Positions 1 to 5,976 of a DNA stretch of 9,078 bases are shown here, one piece after another. Origin of the DNA: Verrucomicrobia bacterium UBA673 (GTDB taxonomy: Bacteria > Verrucomicrobiota > Verrucomicrobiia > Limisphaerales > UBA1096). The notes below the pieces were generated by a model, which was not told where the DNA came from, ran no database searches, and worked only from the letters and a program-made list of their open reading frames with translations. The stretch's first letter is position 1. Each line of letters opens with the position of its first letter. The translations under genes and the position numbers were made by a program. The stretch covers positions 1 to 9,078 of the forward strand of contig DBNL01000096.1 in NCBI GenBank assembly GCA_002299785.1. The letters are read 5' to 3'.

Positions 1-642
1 AAGCGGCGCGCTCATGGCACGTTTTGCAGTGGTAACCTTCGGCAACTGGGGCTCGCTGGGCAAATGTACTGGAGCGACAACGACCTTCGGGCATTTGCCT
101 ACCGCGGCGAACCGGAGGACGGCGGCGACCTGTTTTGGTTTGGATGGCTTGAGCGCGGCGGCGAGGGCTCGCGGCGTTTTGATTTGGGCAAGGGTGCGCT
201 GCACCCGTACCTCGAAGCTGGAGGGATCGAGACCTGCCCAAGCCTGGCCTACCTAGATATGAGTTTTAAATTGAAAGCCACTGGCGCGGCATTTGGCTAT
301 GGCTACAATCTGCACTTGGCTGGCGGACTTGCCGGGCCGGGGCTGAGGATTGATGGCCTGGCAGAGCCGGGCAGCACGGTATTTCTTGCCGATGCAGCGC
401 AGGTGAACACGTTCCAGTCCCCTGCCTCAAAGAATAACCCGATGCTCGAGGAGTTTTACTATATCAATGACTCCGAGCGCACAGCACACTTTCGTCACGG
501 ACATAAAGCGACGGCGGTGTTTTGCGATGGCCATGTTGGCCAGGTCAAATTTGAAAAAGGCTCGATCGACTCCCGGATGCCAGATCAGTTGGTGGGACGG
601 CTCCCCGGCGAATTGCTGCTTAACATTCGGGTCGAGCAGTAA
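1..642 (+). CDS. Prepilin-like H-X9-DG domain protein, 3' part (5'-truncated)
   Basis: The frame is open from base 1 to the TAA at 640-642, giving 213 residues, so the true start lies upstream of the window. The visible N-terminus (CSGNLRQLGLAGQMY, about residues 9-23) matches the segment that follows the pilin-type transmembrane helix in PVC prepilin-like proteins (usual pattern C..NLRQIGLA..MY). Near the C-terminus, HGHKATAVFCDG (residues 166-177) fits the H-X9-DG signature of the prepilin-processing-associated C-terminal domain. These proteins are type II secretion/pseudopilin-like, are present in large paralogous families in Verrucomicrobiota, Planctomycetota and Lentisphaerota, and mostly have no known individual role. 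The prepilin peptidase site and the transmembrane helix are not visible because of the truncation. The gene ends tail-to-tail with the YbbR gene, 3 nt apart. Family assignment is fairly sure; function is unknown. Confidence 0.85.
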   Translation, partial: KRRAHGTFCSGNLRQLGLAGQMYWSDNDLRAFAYRGEPEDGGDLFWFGWLERGGEGSRRFDLGKGALHPYLEAGGIETCPSLAYLDMSFKLKATGAAFGYGYNLHLAGGLAGPGLRIDGLAEPGSTVFLADAAQVNTFQSPASKNNPMLEEFYYINDSERTAHFRHGHKATAVFCDGHVGQVKFEKGSIDSRMPDQLVGRLPGELLLNIRVEQ

Positions 643-645
643 GCC

Positions 646-1191
646 TCACTCTTCGCTCTCAGCGTCGCTGCTTTCGACTGACTCCGTTTCGACTGGAGGC
701 AGAGTTGGTGTCGGCTTCAATCGGGTTACTTTCACTTTCTCAGGGAGCATCCCCTTGATGATGGTGCCTTCGGGTACAAGTACCCTGACTTGCTTGTTGG
801 TCTCGTTGATTTCGAGAGGGATGTCAGATGGATCGAGCAATACTTTGACTGCAGTTGGGCTGGTGAGGTCTGGAGCTGGGTTGGCGTCCGAAGCCAGTGT
901 GAGAGTTACCTTCGCAGGTTCGAGAATGTATTGGGTGGGGTCATCAGGCAACTTCAGTACCCGGATGTCGTAGGCTTGAATGATGTTGATTCGATTGGTT
1001 GTCGCGGGTGGCGAAGCCATTGGGATAATGGCGGTGTTATCGACTCGCTGCTCTGTGAACGCCTGACTCTGAAATCGTTCTGGATTACTTCCTGTCTGGA
1101 TTGTGTTGATAGTGATCCAAGTCAAAACAGCCAGTAGCAGGGAAGTGGTTTTCCAGCCGATGTTGCGAGTGAAAATGTCCTGCCAGCCCAT
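646..1191 (-). CDS. cdaR: YbbR-domain protein, CdaR-like partner of the diadenylate cyclase
   Basis: This 181-residue protein has an N-terminal membrane anchor (about residues 12-30, TTSLLLAVLTWITINTIQ) preceded by NIGWK, the usual opening of YbbR/CdaR proteins. A single extracytoplasmic YbbR-like repeat follows (about residues 60-160, including LEPAKVTLTL and VRVLVPEGTI), then an acidic Ser/Glu-rich tail. Firmicute CdaR proteins usually carry several YbbR repeats, so this is a short version. In well-studied systems CdaR sits next to the membrane cyclase CdaA and modulates its c-di-AMP output. Here the ATG lies one base after the cdaA stop (TGA-t-ATG), which implies translational coupling. 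The call rests mainly on the anchor, the beta-rich repeat pattern and the position directly after cdaA; sequence similarity in this family is low. The symbol is by analogy. Confidence 0.8.
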   Translation of the reverse strand: MGWQDIFTRNIGWKTTSLLLAVLTWITINTIQTGSNPERFQSQAFTEQRVDNTAIIPMASPPATTNRINIIQAYDIRVLKLPDDPTQYILEPAKVTLTLASDANPAPDLTSPTAVKVLLDPSDIPLEINETNKQVRVLVPEGTIIKGMLPEKVKVTRLKPTPTLPPVETESVESSDAESEE

Positions 1192-1192
1192 A

Positions 1193-2044
1193 TCAGTGGT
1201 GGTTTGCCTTGGTCTGTAACGGTATTTTTTCCGGCTTGGCCGTCATTGACCGGATCCATCCTTTAAAACTTCGGTTTCGTATGGGGGTCACGAACACCGA
1301 TGTGAGCGTCGCGCGCAGCTTGGTTTGTGAGATGCCTAGAACCAGTTGCCCCTTGTACGCGGTCGAGATGGAGCCAGTCTCCTCCGACACGACGATGACC
1401 AGAGAGTCGGATTCCTCGCTCATGCCGATGGCGGCGCGGTGGCGGGTGCCAATGGTTTTACTGATGTCCTGCCGACGCGTCAGAGGGAAGATGCAGGCTG
1501 CGCTCAGGATGCGATCCTCGTTGATGATTACCCCGCCGTCATGGATCGCGTTGTTAGGGAAAAAAATGGTCTCGAGCATCTCTGGTGAGGCTTCGCAGTC
1601 CACGATGATCCCTGACTCAACGACATCCTGCAAATGAGTGGCTTGTTCGATGGCGATCAGCGCCCCGATGTGCGCCTCGCTGAGTCGCTCAACCGCCTGG
1701 ACGATGACCTCGGTGTTTTCACGCTGTTCACGCAGTGAGGCGAAGAAAGTCAGGTTGCCTAACCCGGCAAGTAGTCGGCGTAGTTCCGGCTGGAAGATTA
1801 CCAGCACCGCCACGGCGGAGAAACCGAAGAGGGAGGTCAGTAGTGCTGAGAGGACGGTCAGCTTCAGAGCGGCGCAAAGCAGCGTGGCCCCAATCAGTCC
1901 GAGTAAAGCCACCACCATAGGCCAGCCGCGTGTGCCCCGGAAAAACTTGAGCGTGTAATAAATGGCGACAGACAAAATGGAAATTTCAGCCACGAGACGC
2001 CAATAATTTGTGACGCCCTGCCAGATGTTTTCCAGTATGTCCAT
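1193..2044 (-). CDS. cdaA: Membrane diadenylate cyclase (CdaA/DacA type, DisA_N domain)
   Basis: CdaA condenses two ATP into cyclic di-AMP, a second messenger controlling osmolyte and potassium transport and cell-wall homeostasis. The 283-residue length is typical. The N-terminus has about three hydrophobic segments (about residues 18-34, 41-60 and 63-83), followed by the FQPELRR junction (84-90) and the DisA_N catalytic domain. Catalytic signatures are HDGG (168-171), GTRHRAAIG (199-207, the RHR motif) and SLVIVVSEETGSIS (214-227). The usual DGA triplet reads DGG here, a conservative change covered in the findings. The ATG lies 3 nt after the folP stop and the YbbR gene follows after 1 nt, so the three are almost certainly cotranscribed. 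folP next to a CdaA-type cyclase is, as I recall, also common in Bacteroidota. Family identification is very secure. Confidence 0.95.
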   Translation of the reverse strand: MDILENIWQGVTNYWRLVAEISILSVAIYYTLKFFRGTRGWPMVVALLGLIGATLLCAALKLTVLSALLTSLFGFSAVAVLVIFQPELRRLLAGLGNLTFFASLREQRENTEVIVQAVERLSEAHIGALIAIEQATHLQDVVESGIIVDCEASPEMLETIFFPNNAIHDGGVIINEDRILSAACIFPLTRRQDISKTIGTRHRAAIGMSEESDSLVIVVSEETGSISTAYKGQLVLGISQTKLRATLTSVFVTPIRNRSFKGWIRSMTAKPEKIPLQTKANHH

Positions 2045-2047
2045 CAG

Positions 2048-2884
2048 TTACATTTTTCCCTTTAACGCCTCTGCCATCCGGACGGCCTGCACAGTCTCGG
2101 CGACATCGTGAACCCGCACGACGTGCGCCCCCTCAATCGCCGACCAAACCGCGCAGGCAAGCGAGGCTGCCAGACGCTCCTCGAGTGGAGTGCCAAAGAG
2201 CTTCCCAATGAACGATTTCCGGGAAACCCCGACCAATAGCGGACGCTCCTTAGAGGTAAACTGATTCAGCTCTCTCAGCAACTTTATATTGTGCTCCAGT
2301 TTCTTTCCAAAGCCGATGCCGGGGTCGAGTGCCACCTGCCCGCCGCTCACCCCGTGATCTGCCAGTCGGGCCAGTCGCTCGGTGAAAAAGTTTCCGACCT
2401 CCCGCAGCACGTCCTCGTAACTCGGCTTGGCCTGCATGGTTTGTGGTGTGCCCTGCATGTGCATGCAGACGTAACCGGCCCGGGCCTCGGCGACGACCTG
2501 CCACATCTCCGGCGACTCCCGGTTGGCCGCGACGTCGTTGACGATCGATGCTCCGGCGTCGAGTGCGGCTCTGGCTACGGCCGGCTTTTGGGTATCAATC
2601 GAGAGTTCGACGTTACCGCGCTTGGCTAGGCGCTCGATCACCGGGACGACACGGCGCAGTTCCTCATCCGAAGAAACAGGATCCGAGCCGGGGCGGGTTG
2701 ATTCACCGCCGATGTCGATGATTTCCGCACCTTCGTCAGCCAAGCGCAATGCGTGATCGACCGCCGACCCGGTATCGGGAAACCGACCCCCGTCGGCGAA
2801 GGAGTCGGGAGTGGTGTTGACGATCCCCATCACCACCATCGGGCGGGGGAATTCAAACGTGACGTCGCGGGCGATCCAGCGCAC
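2048..2884 (-). CDS. folP: Dihydropteroate synthase
   Basis: FolP joins 6-hydroxymethyl-7,8-dihydropterin pyrophosphate to p-aminobenzoate to give 7,8-dihydropteroate in folate synthesis; it is the sulfonamide target and acts in the cytoplasm. The 278-residue length is typical and the TIM-barrel signatures appear in order: GIVNTTPDSFADGG (20-33), IDIGGESTRPGS (56-67), SIDT (95-98), NDV (116-118), HMQGTP (142-147), DPGIGFGK (187-194), GVSRKSFIG (219-227) and RVHDV (257-261). No key motif is missing. The start is a GTG, chosen because a perfect GGAGGT ribosome-binding site precedes it by 10 nt. The gene follows the VKOR-DsbA gene by 44 nt and precedes cdaA by 3 nt, so it is the second gene of the likely operon. 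Confidence 0.97.
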   Translation of the reverse strand: MRWIARDVTFEFPRPMVVMGIVNTTPDSFADGGRFPDTGSAVDHALRLADEGAEIIDIGGESTRPGSDPVSSDEELRRVVPVIERLAKRGNVELSIDTQKPAVARAALDAGASIVNDVAANRESPEMWQVVAEARAGYVCMHMQGTPQTMQAKPSYEDVLREVGNFFTERLARLADHGVSGGQVALDPGIGFGKKLEHNIKLLRELNQFTSKERPLLVGVSRKSFIGKLFGTPLEERLAASLACAVWSAIEGAHVVRVHDVAETVQAVRMAEALKGKM

Positions 2885-2894
2885 GCGGTAGACT

Positions 2895-2900
2895 ACCTCC
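2895..2900 (-). promoter_or_regulatory. Shine-Dalgarno site of folP
   Basis: On the minus strand GGAGGT lies 10 nt upstream of the folP GTG. It is the clearest ribosome-binding site in the window and decides the GTG start; most other genes here lack one. Confidence 0.7.
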
Positions 2901-2928
2901 GCTTGGCCAAGCGCGCAATCGGCAAGGC

Positions 2929-4278
2929 TTACTTCAATCCAAGGCTATCCTTAAGGATGGCTTGCAGAGCTATAGCCGAGGGCGGCGGGCCGAACATCAC
3001 TTGATTCTTGATGATCGTCTGTGGCATGGACGATTTGCCTCCATTCTTCGAGTTCAAATCGTAAACACGAATATTCTGCTGAAGCTGCTGCTGAACGGTT
3101 GTGCTGATGACGGCCTTGTTGAGCGCCGCCGCGCCGACGAGACTGGCCGCGTGTTCTCTTACCTTTGCAAGTGGCTTGGTGGTTTTGTGATCCGAGAATA
3201 GCCAGCGGTCAAACGCCTCATACTTGGCTGGGGCGACCTGTTGGACAGCTAGACAAATTTTTGCGTATTTGCAGGCATCGACGTGGTCGCGGTGTGTGCG
3301 CTTGAATAGTGCGTTGCAGCTGCCATCGAGAGGCATTGGGATCATGAGGCACGAAAGCTGGCCGTCGAACTTGTCAATTGCCGTGCGGATAAAACCGTGG
3401 AGTTGCCGGCAATGGTGGCAGGTGTAATCAAACAGGCAGCCGATCCGGTGCGGGGCATTCGCCGGCCCGAGCAGCGGCAGGCGCGCGGCGTCGAGAGACA
3501 GATTGGTTCGCGGAACCAAAAACGGTTTGGCTTTGACTGTCGAGGGTACTTCCGGGGTGACAGTCGCCACGGCCGGAGGGGGCATCTTTGGCTCGGCAGG
3601 CGCCGGTGGTAGAGTTGGTTTTGGCTTGGAAACCGGCTTGACCTCCGCGATCTGTGCGTTGGTTTGCGCTTGGCCAAGGTCAACGATCTTTGCCCCCCGT
3701 TGCTCCTTCGGGAGGAGAATCTGCCCTGCGGAGATCACCGCAACCAAACCAAGCGCCACGCCGATCCCGACACCGAAGTTGAGTCTAACAGACAGCCGCG
3801 AGGCGATGTTACCGGATTGGCTCAAAAAAATCACTGCCGCCAGCGAAGCCAAGGCGTGGGCCGTGCAGCAGTAAGGACAAAACGCTTTTATGGCGACTGC
3901 CTGTACGCCGACAAACCAAGCTGCCGCAGCGAGCGTGGCAAACGAGATGAGAGTGAGCGAGTTGAGCGCACGGGTGGCTTTAAGCTGTTGGCCGATCTTG
4001 AGTGAAAATGTGCTGATAAAAAAAGCCCCATAAAGCCCAAGTCCGAGCAACGACACCGGTATGCCAAGCCAATACGCCCACGAGCTGGTTAGTACCTTGT
4101 CGCAGTCCGACTCCGGGCCACATCCGGGTACGTCTCCGCCTCTCGCCAACGTTGCGAACGCAAGGTAGATAGTGATGATTGCTGCTGAAAAAAGCAGCAT
4201 CCGTACCACGTGAGTCCACGTGCCAGTCAGCGGCACTTTGGCGGATTTTTTTTCTCGTTCGCGTTTTGATTTTCCCAT
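2929..4278 (-). CDS. VKOR-DsbA fusion protein (disulfide-bond generation)
   Basis: This 449-residue protein combines a quinone-linked vitamin K epoxide reductase (VKOR) domain with a DsbA/thioredoxin-like domain. Such fusions do the jobs of DsbB and DsbA together, passing electrons from secreted substrates to membrane quinones. After a basic N-terminus (KSKREREKK) comes a first helix (about 24-44), the VKOR loop cysteines in CGPESDC (53-59), the GIPVSLLGLGLY helix (72-83), the active-site CPYC (134-137) and a helix near 168-187. A Pro-rich linker (about 215-255) leads to the thioredoxin-like domain with CHHC (287-290) and a cis-Pro-like MPQT (418-421). The domain has further cysteines (281, 310, 321, 336, 342), two of which might form a second pair. 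The ATG at 4278 was preferred over an upstream in-frame TTG at 4335, which would add 19 residues in front of the basic N-terminus. No strong ribosome site is visible. It heads the cluster with folP and cdaA. Confidence 0.9.
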   Translation of the reverse strand: MGKSKREREKKSAKVPLTGTWTHVVRMLLFSAAIITIYLAFATLARGGDVPGCGPESDCDKVLTSSWAYWLGIPVSLLGLGLYGAFFISTFSLKIGQQLKATRALNSLTLISFATLAAAAWFVGVQAVAIKAFCPYCCTAHALASLAAVIFLSQSGNIASRLSVRLNFGVGIGVALGLVAVISAGQILLPKEQRGAKIVDLGQAQTNAQIAEVKPVSKPKPTLPPAPAEPKMPPPAVATVTPEVPSTVKAKPFLVPRTNLSLDAARLPLLGPANAPHRIGCLFDYTCHHCRQLHGFIRTAIDKFDGQLSCLMIPMPLDGSCNALFKRTHRDHVDACKYAKICLAVQQVAPAKYEAFDRWLFSDHKTTKPLAKVREHAASLVGAAALNKAVISTTVQQQLQQNIRVYDLNSKNGGKSSMPQTIIKNQVMFGPPPSAIALQAILKDSLGLK

Positions 4279-4469
4279 GGTTGGGTTAGACAAAAAAAGG
4301 TAGTTCAGAATCCGTGCTGCCACACCGAGTTGCAAGCGCCAAGTTTAAGTGACTGATTTTCAGATGTCTGGGCGTCATGGCACCGTCCTTACGTTGGCAA
4401 TATTAGAGATTGGCGTCAGCGATCTCACTACAAACACCTCGAAAACGCAGAGCTCATGCCCGAATATGT
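4279..4469. other. Intergenic region upstream of the VKOR-DsbA gene, with possible transposase tail
   Basis: No intact gene is visible. This stretch should hold the promoter of the minus-strand operon, but I could not find a convincing -35/-10 pair. On the minus strand around 4379-4405 another frame reads NIANVRTVP, faintly resembling the YIHANP segment of the neighbouring transposase, so the relic may continue here after frameshifts. That extension is weak. Confidence 0.35.
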
Positions 4470-4796
4470 CTGAAAGGCGATGCTGTGATAACGGTTTTCT
4501 CAAAAATGCCTGGTCCTCTTTAGTCTCCTGTTATAGCACATGGCGCTATACCTGTTGAGCCAGTGCATGATGCGGGGCAAATCCTCATGTCGCGCCGGTT
4601 TAATCAGATAATGAACGCGGTTGCTCATCATGCAGAGTCCGTAAAGATGAAACCCTTAATTCTGCTTGGCCCGCCGGATGGCGTGAATAAAGACTTCGCG
4701 ACAAAGTTTGCGGCTTAGGTTAAAGCGGCGATTGTTGCACCGGACCGTGACATGGTAGGTGTGGTCGGGTTTGAGTTCTCTTAATGGTCGTGACAT
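4470..4796 (-). pseudogene. Decayed Y1/REP-associated (IS200-like) tyrosine transposase
   Basis: Reading the minus strand from an ATG at 4796 gives a recognisable transposase in a single frame of about 109 codons, broken by two stops. Family segments in order are YHVTVRCNNRRF (codons 14-25), GFHLYGLCMMSNRVHYLIKP (48-67), LPRIMHWLNRYSAMCYNR (73-90) and RTRHF*ENRYHSIAF (94-108). The family normally has tyrosine or a similar residue where TAA occurs (codon 47, 4656-4658) and GHFWE where HF-TGA-E occurs (codon 99, 4500-4502), so each stop is probably one substitution. The HUH motif, normally NHVH, reads NRVH (59-62), so a metal-binding histidine is lost as well. Beyond codon 109 the similarity fades and the C-terminal part, including the usual YIHANP segment, cannot be followed in one frame. 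Family members work on single-stranded DNA, often at REP-like hairpins. The copy is surely inactive. Confidence 0.85.
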
Positions 4797-4947
4797 GGAT
4801 CGGTTATTTTTTACGCGAGTTCAAGGTTGTCGGAGATTCTGATAATGTCAAAATTCAGAGTTAATTAGAAGCATCCAAACCTCTTGAGAAGATTAGAGTG
4901 GAGACTGGATCGTATCATTGGTGTTTCCTGTTTTCGCTGATTGACAT
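4797..4947. other. Intergenic region between transposase relic and signal peptidase gene
   Basis: This AT-richer stretch has no gene and no clear repeat or terminal inverted repeat for the transposase relic. A consensus-like TTGACA occurs at 4941-4946 but no good -10 box follows at 16-18 nt, so no promoter is called. Confidence 0.4.
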
Positions 4948-5598
4948 ATGTGTTCTATTCAGTTGTTCAGTAACAGCACGTTAAACGGAAACCCGCGCTC
5001 ACCTAAGAGGCTTGCCAAGCCTGTTCACTGCGGGAAAACTGTCGACGTGGATGATGAGTCACCTGTCGAAATGACTGCTGCCGTGTTGGGGGCCAGTCGT
5101 CCCGTGCCTCTTTGGCGTCGGTTGTTGATTGGTGGCAATGTGCGTTGGACGCTGTTTCGACTCCTTGTGTTGCTGTCAGTGAGCTCAATTGGCAAGTTGC
5201 ATTTCTTCCCAGATGGAAAATCACGCTACAGGCGCATCCTGGTGGATGGGAAGAGTATGCATCCTACCTATGAAAACGGGCAGACTCTCTGGATGCACAC
5301 GCTCGAGTACACCAGCCTGGCACCTCAGCGTGGGGATGTCGTGGTGCTGGGCAGCGAGGGCGAAAGCCCTTTCTACCTCAAGCGCATCATCGGGTTGCCT
5401 GGCGAGCGCATCGGGATCCGTCGTGGCAAAATGACCGTAAATGGAAATGTGTACGACGATTATGGCTACGGCCGTATTAACGCGAGGCTCCGGCCACTCG
5501 TGCTGGCCGAGGGGGAGTTTTACGTGATGGGCGACAACCGCCCTATCAGCAGCGGTGGAGTTGTTGAGGCGGGGAAGGTTCTGGGTAAGATCCTGTGA
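4948..5598 (+). CDS. lepB: Type I signal peptidase (S26 family), compact variant
   Basis: Signal peptidase I cleaves signal peptides from exported proteins on the outer face of the cytoplasmic membrane, using a Ser/Lys dyad. Counted from the first ATG (216 residues), one hydrophobic anchor lies at about 67-82, box B is VDGKSMHPTYENG (99-111) with nucleophile Ser103, the RGDVVVL segment is at 128-134, box D is YLKRIIGLPGE (143-153) with general base Lys145, and box E starts GDNRPISS (195-202). The usual DSR at the end of box E is absent (SSGG) and the protein ends soon after with VLGKIL, so it is a short family member. The start is uncertain: residues 1-41 look unlike coding sequence of this family, and the GTG at 5047 or ATG at 5071 (MTAAVLGAS) would give a more usual N-terminus. 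No ribosome site decides it. The family call is secure; lepB is used as the family name. Confidence 0.88.
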   Translation: MCSIQLFSNSTLNGNPRSPKRLAKPVHCGKTVDVDDESPVEMTAAVLGASRPVPLWRRLLIGGNVRWTLFRLLVLLSVSSIGKLHFFPDGKSRYRRILVDGKSMHPTYENGQTLWMHTLEYTSLAPQRGDVVVLGSEGESPFYLKRIIGLPGERIGIRRGKMTVNGNVYDDYGYGRINARLRPLVLAEGEFYVMGDNRPISSGGVVEAGKVLGKIL

Positions 5599-5973
5599 CT
5601 CCCGGTAAGGATTTAGTTTGGTGTGTGTGTCGTAGCGGCGCAATCAGTTAAGACAAAAGTTTAGGTGACAACTGACCGAGAGACCCCTCCATCGCTTGGG
5701 CGACTTAGGTTATGGTTGCACACCGTGCAAAAGCCTGTCGCCAAGCGACGAAGGTAGTTTTCCTCCTTCTCGGTTTCCCTCAAGTTCATCTAGCGTAGGT
5801 TCGCCTGGAATACCTGGTTCAGGGGCGGGTCTTTCCTTAGGCGTCAGTCTCGGTTTTCTCTGGGCTGTTCGTTTGGCTTTCGTCGATTTTGTTCTTCAGG
5901 TCGTGTGATTCACCGATGTCATGTTGAATTCCGGCCGCTCCGTGTTTAGATTGTTTTTTTAGCACTCAAAATT
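5599..5973. other. Intergenic region with a nested hairpin and no confident gene
   Basis: This 375-base gap separates the signal peptidase from the sulfatase gene. Its main feature is the nested inverted repeat at 5692-5748, listed separately. A plus-strand frame without stops (5696-5908, non-ATG start) and a two-frame minus-strand stretch (about 5755-5965) look low-complexity and match nothing I recognise. The end of the gap should contain the sulfatase promoter, but only weak matches to sigma-70 boxes are present. Confidence 0.5.
5692..5748. repeat. Nested inverted repeat / long hairpin
   Basis: The outer arms TCGCTTGGGCGAC (5692-5704) and GTCGCCAAGCGA (5737-5748) pair over 12 base pairs with one bulged G at 5700. 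Inside, AGG (5707-5709) can pair with CCT (5734-5736), and TTGCAC (5716-5721) pairs perfectly with GTGCAA (5725-5730) around a 3-base ACC loop. It could be a transcript-end hairpin for the signal peptidase gene, a structured RNA element or a mobile-element hairpin. The only T-run is a short TTTT 8 nt past the stem, so a standard intrinsic terminator is not clear. Confidence 0.75.
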
Positions 5974-5976
5974 TTG

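Noticed and set aside
790..1137. Plus-strand 115-codon open frame opposite the YbbR gene
   Set aside because: It lies wholly antisense to a gene with operon context and membrane-anchor features, and the translation resembles no family.
4279..4335. 19-residue N-terminal extension of the VKOR-DsbA protein from TTG 4335
   Set aside because: It needs a TTG start without a ribosome site, whereas ATG 4278 opens directly on a basic cytoplasmic N-terminus typical of membrane proteins.
4941..4969. Promoter for the signal peptidase gene based on TTGACA
   Set aside because: The -35 match is perfect but the -10 position (TGTTCA at 17 nt) matches poorly, so this is probably chance.
5692..5748. Hairpin as an integron attC site
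   Set aside because: The nested shape is attC-like, but the GTTRRRY and RYYYAAC core sites are not found at the arms, and neither an integrase nor cassette array is present.
5663..5753. Short plus-strand frame starting at GTG (about 29 residues, ending KRRR)
   Set aside because: It is too short, lacks a ribosome site and lies almost entirely inside the hairpin.
5696..5908. Plus-strand 70-codon frame with Ser/Gly-rich and hydrophobic parts
   Set aside because: It needs a TTG start, starts inside the hairpin arm, has no ribosome site and resembles no family; the composition is low-complexity.
5924..5951. Sigma-70-like promoter for the sulfatase gene (TTGAAT, 16 nt, TTAGAT)
   Set aside because: Only about 4/6 and 3/6 consensus matches, which is not enough to claim.
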